A stretch of DNA of 64,000 nucleotides from Comamonas badia DSM 17552 (GTDB lineage: Bacteria > Pseudomonadota > Gammaproteobacteria > Burkholderiales > Burkholderiaceae_C), in assembly GCF_000484635.1 (NCBI RefSeq), contig NZ_AXVM01000002.1, positions 496,001-560,000 on the forward strand, written 5' to 3'. Both the position numbers and the translations under genes were made by a program. Shown piece by piece: positions 9,574 to 18,873 of the stretch. The notes under the pieces were generated by a model, which saw only the letters and a program-made list of their open reading frames with translations, was not told where the DNA came from and did no database searches. The first letter of the stretch is position 1; each line of letters opens with the position of its first letter.

Positions 9574-12093
9574 ATGACTGCCTCCAACGCCCCCAGCGCC
9601 TGCTACTGGTTTGGCCAGTGGCTGCAGACCGACGAACTGCCGGCCGTCCTGCCCGCGCTGGCCGCGCACATCGACGCCACCCTGCCCCAGCCGTTTCCGC
9701 AGCAGGCGCTGCTGGCCGCCTGCGCCAGCGTCTCGCGCCAGCTGCAGGGGCAAACCGGCTGCCACGGCGCGCTGCTGCAAGAGGCGCTGCGCACCAGCAC
9801 CGCATCGGACGCCAAGGCCATGCTGCAGGCCATGGCCGCCATCCTGGAGCCCGAGGCGCTGCATGAAAAACTGCGCAGCGAACTCGGCAGCCACTACCCC
9901 GGCTCGCTGCAGCGGCGCTACCCCGGGCGCCAGTACGAGGCCTGGATGGCCTGCGGCTGCGTGGTGCACATCGCCCCGTCCAACGTGTTCACCGTGGCCG
10001 CGCTGGGTCTGGTGGAAGGGCTGCTCACCGGCAACGTGAATGTGGTGAAGACCAGCGCACGCGATGGCCATGTGGCGCAGTTGTTTGCGCAGGCGCTGGT
10101 GCAGGCCGATGTCTCGGGGCGGCTCAAAAACTACATCGCGGTGCTGGCACTGCCATCGAGCCATCAGCAGGCGCTGCGCCAGATCATGGCCTGCGCCGAT
10201 GCGGTATCCGCCTGGGGCGGCGAGAAAGCCATCGCCGCCGTGCGCGGCCTGGTGCCCGGCCACGCCCGCCTGGTCCCCTGGGGGCACAAGGTGTCGTTCG
10301 GCTACCTGGCGGCCGAATGCCTTGAGGACGATGGCGCGCTGCAAGCCTTTGCGCTGGATGTCTGCCGGCTCGATCAGCAGGCCTGCTCCAGCCCGCAGAC
10401 ACTGATGGTGGAAACCGATGCCGCCGGTCTGCGCGCCCTCGCCCAACGTCTGGCCGCCCACCTGGCACGCCTGTCGCCCACCATTGCCCGGCAGCAGCCG
10501 GATGCGGCCGAGCAGGCCGAAATCACCAGCGTGGTGAGCGTGGTGCGCTGCGAGCAGGCGCTGGGCCTCACCCAGGTGATTGAAGACAGCGCCGGCGCCT
10601 GGCGCATCCTGCTCGATGAGCGCCCGGGCCTGCGCCCCTCGCCGCTGTACCGCACCCTCTGGCTCAAGCCGGTGCAGCGCAGCGAACTGGCCGCGCAACT
10701 GCGCCCCATGCGTGCCTGGCTGCAGACCTGCGGCCTGGCGGCAGGCCTGGCCAGCATGGCGCCGCTCACGCGTTTGCTGCTTTCGGCCGGCGTCACGCGC
10801 ATCACCCGGCCGGGCGAAATGGTGGACAGCTACCTCGGCGCCCCGCACGACGGCATGTACGCGCTGCAGCAACTGGCGCGGCGCATTTCGGTGGACGGCC
10901 CGGACGCACTGCGCCACTTCGGGCAGATCGACATGCTGCAAGCCCCTGAAGCGCTGCCGCCGCCGCACGCGGCCATTCTGGACAAGACCGGCTTTCAGGC
11001 GCTGGACACCACGGACCCCCAGGCCGGCCTGGTGGTGCGCAGCGGCGGCTCCAGCGGCAAGGTGGCGTATTCCAGCTTTCGCTGGGCGGATTACGACGTG
11101 CAGATGGCCGCCACGGCCGATGGCCTGGTCGCCGCCGGGCTCGATCCGGAGCGCGACTGCGTGATGAACCTCTTTGCCGCCGGCAATATGTATGGCGGCT
11201 TCATCAGCTTCTGGAGCATTCTGGAGAGCCTGCGCGCCAAGCAACTGCCCATGGGCATGAGCGCGGATTACGAATATGTCGCCAAGGAAATCATCCAGCA
11301 CCAGGCCACCACCCTGATCGGCATGCCGGCCCATATCCTTGCGCTCTTTCAGGCGCAAGGGGAGCGCCTGCGCGCCTGGGGCGGCATCCGGAAGATTTTT
11401 TACGGCGGAGAGCCGCTCTCCAGCGCCCAGCTGCGCCTGCTGACCGAAGATTACGGCGTCGCCCTGGTGCGCTCCGCCGCCTACGGATCGAACGACGCGG
11501 GCCCGATGGGCTACCAATGCCCGCACTGCACCGGCACCATCCACCATCTTTTCACCCGCTTGCAGCACCTCGAAATCGTCGATCTCGATCGGGATGCGCC
11601 GGTACAGGGCAACGCCCCGGGGCGGCTGCTGCTGACCCCGCGGGCGCGCAGCTTTCCGCGCATTGAGCGCTACGAAATCGGCGACATGGGCCGCTGGGTG
11701 CCCGAACCCTGCCCCTGCGGGCGCCGGGAGCCGCGTTTTGAACTGCTGGGGCGCCTGGGCGATATCTTCAAGGCCGGCGGCCCATTGATGAATTACACCG
11801 AATTCACCACCACCCTGAGCACGCAATTCGGCTACGCCGGTGCGGTGCAATTGCATCTGCATGCGGATGGCCCGGGCACGCGGATTGAGGTCTGGGTGGA
11901 TGAAGGTTGGCAAGCCAGCAGCAGCGATGCCGCTGTGCAAGCCATGTTCGCCAGCCACCAGCCATTGCAGGCGACACAGGCCTATGGCTTGCCCGTCTCG
12001 GTGCAAGTGTGTGCTCACCCACGCAGCGCATTCAGCACCAACGCGGTCAGCGGCAAGGTCCTGCACATTTGCGATCACCGCGTCCAGCGCTGA
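9574..12093 (+). CDS. LuxC-type acyl-CoA reductase fused to a PaaK/LuxE-type adenylating domain
   Basis: An 839-residue two-domain protein. Residues 1-460 resemble LuxC, which reduces a protein- or CoA-bound acyl group to aldehyde with NADPH. The catalytic-cysteine segment is QQACSSPQ with Cys271, and HIAPSNVFTVAALGLVEGL is the aldehyde-dehydrogenase-like nucleotide region. Residues 470-839 are an AMP-forming ligase domain (RSGGSSGKVAYS near 490, YGGEP near 610) with a Cys cluster YQCPHC/CPCG that may bind zinc. LuxC and the ligase are normally separate proteins. ATG at 9574 follows AAGGA. Activation and reduction by one polypeptide is inferred. Confidence 0.85.
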   Translation: MTASNAPSACYWFGQWLQTDELPAVLPALAAHIDATLPQPFPQQALLAACASVSRQLQGQTGCHGALLQEALRTSTASDAKAMLQAMAAILEPEALHEKLRSELGSHYPGSLQRRYPGRQYEAWMACGCVVHIAPSNVFTVAALGLVEGLLTGNVNVVKTSARDGHVAQLFAQALVQADVSGRLKNYIAVLALPSSHQQALRQIMACADAVSAWGGEKAIAAVRGLVPGHARLVPWGHKVSFGYLAAECLEDDGALQAFALDVCRLDQQACSSPQTLMVETDAAGLRALAQRLAAHLARLSPTIARQQPDAAEQAEITSVVSVVRCEQALGLTQVIEDSAGAWRILLDERPGLRPSPLYRTLWLKPVQRSELAAQLRPMRAWLQTCGLAAGLASMAPLTRLLLSAGVTRITRPGEMVDSYLGAPHDGMYALQQLARRISVDGPDALRHFGQIDMLQAPEALPPPHAAILDKTGFQALDTTDPQAGLVVRSGGSSGKVAYSSFRWADYDVQMAATADGLVAAGLDPERDCVMNLFAAGNMYGGFISFWSILESLRAKQLPMGMSADYEYVAKEIIQHQATTLIGMPAHILALFQAQGERLRAWGGIRKIFYGGEPLSSAQLRLLTEDYGVALVRSAAYGSNDAGPMGYQCPHCTGTIHHLFTRLQHLEIVDLDRDAPVQGNAPGRLLLTPRARSFPRIERYEIGDMGRWVPEPCPCGRREPRFELLGRLGDIFKAGGPLMNYTEFTTTLSTQFGYAGAVQLHLHADGPGTRIEVWVDEGWQASSSDAAVQAMFASHQPLQATQAYGLPVSVQVCAHPRSAFSTNAVSGKVLHICDHRVQR

Positions 12094-12115
12094 ACCTTGG
12101 CAAAGAAAGCACCGC

Positions 12116-13402
12116 ATGCCATCCACCCTCACGCACGCCAGCCATACGCTGGCCGATCTGCTCCCCTTTGTCCGCGCGCATTCCCCTTTTTACCGCGACT
12201 TCTGGAGCCAGGTGCCTGCCGGCAGCGCGAGCCTGAGCGACTACCCCGTGCTCGACAGCCAGCGCTTCTGGGCCGCCAACACCCTGGAACACAACCAGGT
12301 GTTCACCGCGCCAGTGACCGAAGGCATCACCTACAAGAGCGGCGGCACCACCGGGCAACCCAAGTATTCGGTCTTCACCAACAGCGAATGGCGCGCCTTC
12401 ACCCACGCCTTTGGCCAGGGCATGCGCCGCGCCGGCCTGCAGCCGGGTCAGCGCATCGGCAATCTGTTTTACGCCGGCAAGCTCTATGCCTCGTTTCTGT
12501 TCATTGGCCGCTCGATAGAAATGGCCGATGCCGGCATCTGCTACCCGCTTGCCGGCGACGATCTGGAGGAAATCCTCGCCGCCTGGCGCCAATTCAACCT
12601 GAACGTTCTGGCCGGCGTGCCGACCACCTTCATGAAACTGCTGGAGCTGCTCAGCCCCGCCGACCGCGCCAGCCTGAAGCTGGACGCCTTCCTCTATGGC
12701 GGCGAACCCATGTTTGCCGACCAGATCGCCGCGGTGCAAGCGATTTTCCCGGGCTGCCAGGTGCGCTCCATCGGCGTGGCCGGGGTGGACTACGGCGAGC
12801 TGGGCTGGGCCAGCCCCGGCGGGGAGCCCGGCGTGCACCACTGCTTTGACGAGAGCACCGTCATGGAGCTGCTCGATGACAATGGGCAAGGCATCGCGGC
12901 ACCAGGGCAAGCCGGGCGCATCGTGCTCACCAATCTGCAGCGCCGTTTGATGCCCATCGTGCGCTACCCGGCAGGTGACCAGGGGGAGTGGCTGGACCCT
13001 CCGGGCACGCCAGCGCGGCGGTTTCGCCTGCTCGGGCGCACCGAAGAAGGCGCCCGCGTGGGCCCGATGACGCTGTATGTGGACGATGTGCGCCAGGCCT
13101 TGCAAGCGTTGGCGGCGGCAGACCCTGGCCTCGCCATCAAGGATTTCCAGCTGATCATCACGCACCACGACCAGCGCGACGCCTGCTGCCTGCGCCTTGC
13201 CGTGGCCCACCCCGAGGCGCACAGCGCAGCAGCCAGCCAGCGCGTGGCAGAAAAAATCTATGCCGCCCGCCCGATGTTCGCCGATCTGCTGGCGCAATCG
13301 CTGGTGCACCCGCTGGCGGTGGAATGGATCACGCTGCAGGCGCTGCACACCAACCCGCGCACCGGTAAGCTGCTGCGCGTGGTGGACAAGCGCCATGGAT
13401 GA
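12116..13402 (+). CDS. Phenylacetate-CoA ligase-like (PaaK family) AMP-forming enzyme
   Basis: A 428-residue adenylating enzyme. Recognisable elements are YKSGGTTGQPKYS near residue 73, FLYGGEPMF near 200, the stretch VAGVDYGELGWASP, and RYPAGD before the C-terminal subdomain. These proteins make acyl- or aryl-adenylates and usually CoA thioesters. It begins 22 bases after the LuxC fusion and overlaps the next gene by 8 bases (ATGGATGA), so all are likely translated from one message. The true acid substrate is unknown. Confidence 0.85.
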   Translation: MPSTLTHASHTLADLLPFVRAHSPFYRDFWSQVPAGSASLSDYPVLDSQRFWAANTLEHNQVFTAPVTEGITYKSGGTTGQPKYSVFTNSEWRAFTHAFGQGMRRAGLQPGQRIGNLFYAGKLYASFLFIGRSIEMADAGICYPLAGDDLEEILAAWRQFNLNVLAGVPTTFMKLLELLSPADRASLKLDAFLYGGEPMFADQIAAVQAIFPGCQVRSIGVAGVDYGELGWASPGGEPGVHHCFDESTVMELLDDNGQGIAAPGQAGRIVLTNLQRRLMPIVRYPAGDQGEWLDPPGTPARRFRLLGRTEEGARVGPMTLYVDDVRQALQALAAADPGLAIKDFQLIITHHDQRDACCLRLAVAHPEAHSAAASQRVAEKIYAARPMFADLLAQSLVHPLAVEWITLQALHTNPRTGKLLRVVDKRHG

Positions 13403-14945
13403 GCACGCCTCTTCATGGATGCGGCTGGAACTGCCGGCCGCGCCGCAGGCACTGCAGCCCTTGCAGGCCCTGCTGCAGTCACAAGCGAGCCAGCATGGTT
13501 TTGCCCATGCCGCCCGGCAGCGCATGTCCACGGCTGCCGAAGAGGCCTTGACCACCCTGCTGCGACTCAGCCAGGAGGGTGGCGCGGATGCCGTGAACCT
13601 CCTTCAGGTGCATCTGGCCGTGGAAGGCACGGCCCTGGTGCTGCGCCTGTCGGACAACGGCCTGCCCTACGACACCAGCCTGCTGCCCGCTTACGATCCG
13701 CGCGAGGCGGCGCAGCTCGCACAGTCGGAGGTGCAGGCTGCCGCGCTCGCGTCCTACCTGATGCAGAAGCTCTGCGACCGTTGCCAGGTGGTGAACCAGG
13801 GTTCCCAGGGCAACCACATTCAACTGGAATGGCTGCTGCCTCTTGCTGGCAGCAACAGCGCCAACGAGCCGGCCAGCGCCGCCCCGCCGCCTGCCGCCGA
13901 AGACGCAGCGCCCGGCCAGACGGCGCCCCATCGGCCCACCGCCATCCGCCCCCTGCAACCCGGCGACGCCATCCATCTGGCGCGCCTGATGTACCGCAGC
14001 TATGGCTACTCCTACGTCAATCCGGACATGTACGTCGCCGAGCGCATCCTCGCGCGCGTGCAGGACGGGCGCCTGGTCTCCTGGGTCGCCACCACCACCG
14101 ATGCGCGGGGCACGGAGAGCATCGTCGGCCATATCGCCTGCATGAAGGCGCACCGCGACGACGACACGCTGGAAGTCGGCGCCGCCGTGGTGGCGCCCAG
14201 CCAGCGCGGCACCGGCCTGCTGGGCCAGCTGCTGGATGTGGCGACCGCCGCCCTGCGGGGCCGCCCCGAGCGCGCCGCCTTCGTGCACGCCGTGACCGCC
14301 CATCCCTTCACCCAGAAAACCTTTGGCCGCCTGGGCTATCTGCCCACCGCGCTGATGCTGGCCTACACCCCGGCCAGCCTGCACTTTCGCCATATCAGCG
14401 CGCAGGGCAGCGTGGAGCGTGGAAGCGTCTACTACGCCTGCAAGCTGCTGCGGCCCAGTGCCCCGCTGGCGGTGTATCTGCCGCAGCCCATGGCGGCGCT
14501 GCTGCTGCAAAGCGCCCGTGACATTCAGTTCCCGCTGCTGCCACAGCCGCTGAGGCCGGTGGCGCTGCGCGGCGCATCGCACCTGCGGATCGCGGTGGAA
14601 AGCGCGCTGAACGCAGCCTTCATCAGCGTGCACCACGCGGGCGAGGATTTTCTTGCCGTGCTGCGCCGCGAGCTGCGTACGCTGTGCCGCGCGCGCGTGG
14701 ACGCAATCTACCTGAGCCTCGACCTCAGCCAGAGCAGCGCCCCGCCGGCGGCCCAGGCGGCGCAAGACTGCGGCTTCATCCCCGCCGGGCTCACCCCCTT
14801 CATGCCCTGGCCGGCAACGCTGTGCCTGCAGTACCTGAACAACCAGCGGCTGGAGGAAACCCACGTGTGCGCCGTTGGCCCCACGGCGCAGGCGCTGCGC
14901 GGCGGCCTCTTCAAGGCCTGGCGCCTGCGGGAACATATCGACTGA
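13395..14945 (+). CDS. Degenerate HATPase (anti-sigma-like) fused to GNAT acyltransferase
   Basis: A 516-residue protein. Residues 1-150 have the HATPase_c_2 fold with EEALTTLL and LSDNGLPYD, but the N-box Asn is missing (AEEALTTLL against DELLANV in the kinase at 5216-5677) and there is no GGxGL loop. ATP hydrolysis or kinase activity is therefore doubtful. An Ala/Pro-rich linker (about 155-178) leads to a GNAT domain beginning IRPLQPGDAIHLARL, with acyl-CoA loop QRGTGLLGQLL near 270, then a further GNAT-like half ending CLQYLNNQ. It is the last gene of the LuxE/LuxC set. The HATPase part could dock the STAS protein, tying acyl transfer to the phosphatase signal; this is inference. Confidence 0.8.
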   Translation: MDEHASSWMRLELPAAPQALQPLQALLQSQASQHGFAHAARQRMSTAAEEALTTLLRLSQEGGADAVNLLQVHLAVEGTALVLRLSDNGLPYDTSLLPAYDPREAAQLAQSEVQAAALASYLMQKLCDRCQVVNQGSQGNHIQLEWLLPLAGSNSANEPASAAPPPAAEDAAPGQTAPHRPTAIRPLQPGDAIHLARLMYRSYGYSYVNPDMYVAERILARVQDGRLVSWVATTTDARGTESIVGHIACMKAHRDDDTLEVGAAVVAPSQRGTGLLGQLLDVATAALRGRPERAAFVHAVTAHPFTQKTFGRLGYLPTALMLAYTPASLHFRHISAQGSVERGSVYYACKLLRPSAPLAVYLPQPMAALLLQSARDIQFPLLPQPLRPVALRGASHLRIAVESALNAAFISVHHAGEDFLAVLRRELRTLCRARVDAIYLSLDLSQSSAPPAAQAAQDCGFIPAGLTPFMPWPATLCLQYLNNQRLEETHVCAVGPTAQALRGGLFKAWRLREHID

Positions 14946-14979
14946 CGGCGCCAGGGGCGCCCCTCTACCTTTTTATAGG

Positions 14980-15903
14980 CTACATGCCAACGCATGACGC
15001 CGCGGCCTTCGACGGCATCACCTCCCCCAGAAAATCCAGGAAACTGCGCACCGCCGGCGACATTCCCCGGCGCGAGGCGAACACCGCATGCACGATGGAG
15101 CGCGGCTGGCTCCATTCGGGCAGCAATCGCACCAGGCGGCCATCCTGCACTTCGGCGCTCACCATGTAATCCGGCAGCCAGCCCATCCCGGTGCCTGCCA
15201 TGGCGGCAAATTTCAGCGAAAGCATGTCATCGATCACGCAGCGCGGCGCGATCTCCAAGGTCTGCGCCCGGCCCTCTGCATCCATCAGCCGGATGCCGAC
15301 GCGGCCGTCGCCGCCGCTGGACGAGACCAGCATGTCCATGCGCTCCAGGTCTTCCAGCGCGGCTGGCGTCCCCTGGCGCCGCAGCTGCCCGGGGCTCGCC
15401 ACCAGCACCTGGCACACCTCGTCCAGGCGCTTGACCACCATGGAGCCGCTTTCCTCCAGCGAGGCGCGCACGCGCAGCGCCACATCCACCCCTTCTTCCA
15501 CCAGGTTCACCACGCGGTTGGTCACCTGCACGTCCAGCCGCACTTCCGGGTAGCGATCAAGGTAGAACGGCAATTGCTGCGCCAGCACCGATTGCATCAG
15601 CGTCACCGGGCAGGTCACGCGCACCGTGCCGCGCGGCACCGCCTGCACCTGCGCCACCGCATCCGCCGCGGCCTGAGCCGATTCACGTACCGCGTTGCAA
15701 TGGGCCAGAAAGGCCTGCCCCGCGTCGGTGAGCGAGAGCGTGCGCGTGGTGCGCTGCAGCAGGCGCACATCCAGCTGCGCCTCCAGCTCGGAGATGCGGC
15801 GCGACAGGCGCGACTTGGGAATGCCCAGCGCCCTTCCAGCGGCCGCAAAACTGCCGCGCTCCACCACCTCGGCGAAGTACAACATGTCATTCAAATCGTG
15901 CAT
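14980..15903 (-). CDS. LysR-family transcriptional regulator
   Basis: A 307-residue LysR protein. The N-terminal winged helix is clear (MHDLNDMLYFAEVVERGSF, then GIPKSRLSRRISELEAQL), followed by the inducer-binding domain with VRVTCPVTLMQ and VDVALRV. An in-frame extension to 15945 is not needed. It diverges from wrbA across about 140 bases, the usual layout for a LysR regulator and its target, so control of wrbA in response to quinone or electrophile stress is likely. It converges on the HATPase-GNAT gene. Confidence 0.93.
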   Translation of the reverse strand: MHDLNDMLYFAEVVERGSFAAAGRALGIPKSRLSRRISELEAQLDVRLLQRTTRTLSLTDAGQAFLAHCNAVRESAQAAADAVAQVQAVPRGTVRVTCPVTLMQSVLAQQLPFYLDRYPEVRLDVQVTNRVVNLVEEGVDVALRVRASLEESGSMVVKRLDEVCQVLVASPGQLRRQGTPAALEDLERMDMLVSSSGGDGRVGIRLMDAEGRAQTLEIAPRCVIDDMLSLKFAAMAGTGMGWLPDYMVSAEVQDGRLVRLLPEWSQPRSIVHAVFASRRGMSPAVRSFLDFLGEVMPSKAAASCVGM

Positions 15904-16045
15904 GGTTCTATTTTCAGGACAATTAAACGCAAATACCACTACCAATAAGGTATAGGCTCACGTTTGATAATACTGTTCATGCAAGTTCCCGGGTCAACAC
16001 CACGGCTTGCACCCCATTCACATCCGTAATTTGAAGGAGAAACTC

Positions 16046-16639
16046 ATGAACAAGGTCAAGCTCGCCATCGTCTACTACAGCGCCTATGGCACCAACCACG
16101 CCATGGCCGAGGTCGCCGAGCAGGCCGCCAAGGCGCTGGGCGCCGAAGTGCGTCTGCGCAAGGTGCAGGAAACCGCACCGCAGGCCGTCATCGACACCGT
16201 CGCCCCGTGGAAGGAATTCCAGCAGAAGACCGCTGGCGTTGCCGTGGCAACGCCGGACGATCTGGTCTGGGCCAATGCCATGCTGTTCAGCGCCCCCACG
16301 CGCTTTGGCACCGTGGCCAGCCAGATGCGCGCCTTCATCGACACGCTGGGCCCGATCTGGCAGCAAGGCCACCTCAACAACAAGGCCGTGAGCATGATGA
16401 CCAGCGCGCAGAACCTGCACGGCGGCCAGGAAACCACCACCACCGGCATGTACACCACGTTTGCGCACTGGGGCTCCATCATCGTGCCGCCGGGCTTCAC
16501 CGATGGCGTGATGTTCAAGGGCCGCGGCAACCCCTACGGCGCCAGCAACAACATGGGCCCCATCGATGAGGAAGTGAAGGACATCATCGGCTACCAGACC
16601 AAGCGCCTGGTGGAAGTCGCCGGCAAGCTGGCCGCGTAA
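16046..16639 (+). CDS. wrbA: NAD(P)H:quinone oxidoreductase, WrbA type
   Basis: A 197-residue flavodoxin-like FMN protein that reduces quinones by two electrons. The FMN phosphate loop is [13 protein letters not shown] in place of the classical GxxxGNT loop. The FMN-binding segment [19 protein letters not shown] and the long loop segment [13 protein letters not shown] are typical of WrbA. ATG at 16046 follows AAGGAGA. It is divergent from a LysR regulator that probably controls it. Confidence 0.93.
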   Translation: MNKVKLAIVYYSAYGTNHAMAEVAEQAAKALGAEVRLRKVQETAPQAVIDTVAPWKEFQQKTAGVAVATPDDLVWANAMLFSAPTRFGTVASQMRAFIDTLGPIWQQGHLNNKAVSMMTSAQNLHGGQETTTTGMYTTFAHWGSIIVPPGFTDGVMFKGRGNPYGASNNMGPIDEEVKDIIGYQTKRLVEVAGKLAA

Positions 16640-16672
16640 TCCAGCCCAGCCATCGGCAGCAAGGGTGCGTGG

Positions 16673-18067
16673 TTACCACGCCCCTTTGTGTTCCGGCACC
16701 TTGGGCGCCAGTGCCAGCACCGCAGCGGCCACCACCGCCGCCGCCACCACGTAAATCCAGGCCTGCGCCATGCCCGGGTCATCCACCGCGGCCAGCACCG
16801 CGGTGGCGAGCGACACCAGCAAAATCGTGCCTCCCTGCATGAACATCGAGCGGATCGCCGCCAGCGACGAGGCGCTCTGCGGCGCCAGTTGCAGCCCGGC
16901 GTTGCGGCTGGCCGGGTTGGTGATGCCTATGCCCATGCCCACCAGCACCGCAGAACCCGCCAGCCACAGATAGGGCGATGCGCCCGCCTGCGGCGGCACG
17001 GCCAGCAGCAGCAGGCCGGCAGCGGCGCACAAACCGCCCAGCGCGATGGGCCCGCGGTAGCCGGTGCGCCGTATCACCACCACCGCCAGCACCGAAAACA
17101 CCACCGACGCCAGCCCCTGCGCCACCAGCAGCGTGCCCGAGGACAGCGCGCTGATGCCATAGCGGTTGGTGGCATACAGCGGCGCCAGCGCGATCGCGCC
17201 CACCGGCAGCCCGCCGATGAGTACGTTCACCAGATTGACCACGCCAAAATCCGGCCCGAACAGCAGGCGCGGCGCAATGAAGGGCCGCGCCGCCCGGTGC
17301 AGATGCCGCACGAAGGCCCAGCCCGCCAGCACCGCCACCAGAAGCGGCAGCCAGACCCGCGGCGCGAGGAAGCCCACACCACGCTCGCCCAGATAGTTCA
17401 CCCCCAGCATGCCGCCCAGCACGCAGGCGGCCATCAGCCCCATGCCGACGAGATCCAGCGGCTCATCGCCACGGTGGTTCTTGCGGTCGTGCGGAATCAG
17501 GCGCCACGCGGCCAGCAGGATCACGATGCCGATCGGCACGTTCACCAGAAACACGCCGCGCCAGTGCCAGTATTCGACGAACAGCCCGCCAAAGATCGGC
17601 CCCACCATCGCACCGATCGGGAAGATGCTGCCAAACAGGCTCACCGCCCGGTCGCGCGCACTGCCGAAATGATCGACGATGATGCCCGTCGCCGATGGGG
17701 TAAAACCCGCACCACCGGCCGCCTGCACTACGCGAAGCGCTATCAATGAATAGATATCGTTCACCAGCCCGCAGGCCAGCGAGGCAAGCGTGAACACCAG
17801 CACCGAGACCAGAAACACCCGCCGCCTGCCGTAACGTTCGCTGAGCTTGCCGGTGATAGGCACCGCCACCACAAAGCCCAGCGCGTACGCCGTGAGCGTC
17901 CAGCCCGCCCAGTTGATCGTGGTGTCCAGACCCAGCTGCATCGCGTGCAGCGCGGTGGCGACGATGGTCGAATCGAGCGACATCATCAACAGCGCGAGCG
18001 CGATCACGATGAAGATGCGTACGCGCGGCACGTCGCTTTCTGCCACAGCAGCGGCCAGTCCTGTCAT
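16673..18067 (-). CDS. MFS transporter, DHA2-like drug:H+ antiporter
   Basis: An inner-membrane protein of about 464 residues with many hydrophobic helices. The signature LDSTIVATALHAM in helix 1 and the loop GKLSERYGRRRVF between helices 2 and 3 are typical of EmrB/QacA-type exporters. The start at 18067 (MTGLAAAVAESDVPRVR) is chosen because upstream residues in the open frame are not membrane-protein-like. It converges on wrbA. The substrate is unknown. Confidence 0.9.
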   Translation of the reverse strand: MTGLAAAVAESDVPRVRIFIVIALALLMMSLDSTIVATALHAMQLGLDTTINWAGWTLTAYALGFVVAVPITGKLSERYGRRRVFLVSVLVFTLASLACGLVNDIYSLIALRVVQAAGGAGFTPSATGIIVDHFGSARDRAVSLFGSIFPIGAMVGPIFGGLFVEYWHWRGVFLVNVPIGIVILLAAWRLIPHDRKNHRGDEPLDLVGMGLMAACVLGGMLGVNYLGERGVGFLAPRVWLPLLVAVLAGWAFVRHLHRAARPFIAPRLLFGPDFGVVNLVNVLIGGLPVGAIALAPLYATNRYGISALSSGTLLVAQGLASVVFSVLAVVVIRRTGYRGPIALGGLCAAAGLLLLAVPPQAGASPYLWLAGSAVLVGMGIGITNPASRNAGLQLAPQSASSLAAIRSMFMQGGTILLVSLATAVLAAVDDPGMAQAWIYVVAAAVVAAAVLALAPKVPEHKGAW

Positions 18068-18362
18068 GCGCAGCCCCCATGAGCAGCAGTTCTGGATACG
18101 TTGATGCAGGCACTCTTGGGCATCGGCGGATTTTGCACCGGATACGCCATTCACGGTTGGTCATCAAGCGCAAATTGCTACTTTTTATATAGCGAAATAA
18201 CAGAAAATGGCCTATTCGGCGACTGCGTGCGCCAACACCGTGGTCATCACTGCGCAACGAATTGCCCGAAATCCATTATGGTTAAGGCCGCCCACCCAAC
18301 CGCAGCACGTCCTGCACCGGCAAGTGCTCCATGGAAACACGATTGAACAAGAGAACCCGTCC
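18068..18362. other. 295-base intergenic region between divergent MFS and GNAT genes
   Basis: No convincing gene is seen. The stretch around 18172-18210 (CTACTTTTTATATAGCGAAATAACAG) is strikingly AT-rich for this genome and is the likely location of divergent promoters. Confidence 0.4.
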
Positions 18363-18812
18363 ATGAAAATCAGAAAAGCCGAGGAAAAAGACGCCGAGCA
18401 GCTTTGGGAGCTGATGAAGGACCTCGCCATATTCGAGAGGTACCTTGATTCGTTTGCCATCACGCCTGAAATCGTTCGTGAATCCGGGTTTCGGAAGAGC
18501 CCGCCCGATTTCCACAGCATCGTCGCGGAGGTCGATGGCGCGCTTGCCGGCATGCTGGTGTACTACTTCCTTCCTTACACGGCACAAGGGCGGCCAGCCA
18601 TCTATCTGAAGGAATTGTTCATCGCCAAGCACCACAGAGGCAAGAGCATTGGCGAGAAGCTCATGCGCGCCCTGAACGACGAAGCAAGGAAGCATGGATG
18701 CACGACCATCAAATGGACTGTCGCGCCCTGGAACGAGCCGGGCATCAATTTCTACAAGAAACTGGGCGCACGAGAGAACACCGATTGGCTCAACTTCGAA
18801 TGGAGCATTTGA
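18363..18812 (+). CDS. GNAT family N-acetyltransferase
   Basis: A 149-residue single-domain acetyltransferase. The acetyl-CoA loop is HHRGKSIGEKLM, preceded by the conserved strand IYLKELFI. NEPGINFYKKLGA is the C-terminal signature, seen in spermidine/diamine acetyltransferase-like proteins and YhbS-type relatives. ATG at 18363 gives MKIRKAEEKDAEQL, the standard start of the fold. The acceptor is not known. Confidence 0.88.
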   Translation: MKIRKAEEKDAEQLWELMKDLAIFERYLDSFAITPEIVRESGFRKSPPDFHSIVAEVDGALAGMLVYYFLPYTAQGRPAIYLKELFIAKHHRGKSIGEKLMRALNDEARKHGCTTIKWTVAPWNEPGINFYKKLGARENTDWLNFEWSI

Positions 18813-18873
18813 TCTTGTGCACAGGAGCGCCCGGAACGCGGCGCATACCCGCGACTCGCAAAGGAAAACCGCG

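Noticed and set aside
9514-12132. An 872-codon frame opposite the LuxC fusion gene
   Set aside because: Antisense shadow. The plus-strand frame has the LuxC and ligase motifs and fits a consistent gene order.
8322-14945. A bioluminescence (lux) operon
   Set aside because: luxA, luxB and luxD are absent, and extra PaaK-like and HATPase-GNAT genes are present; only the acyl-reductase part resembles lux.
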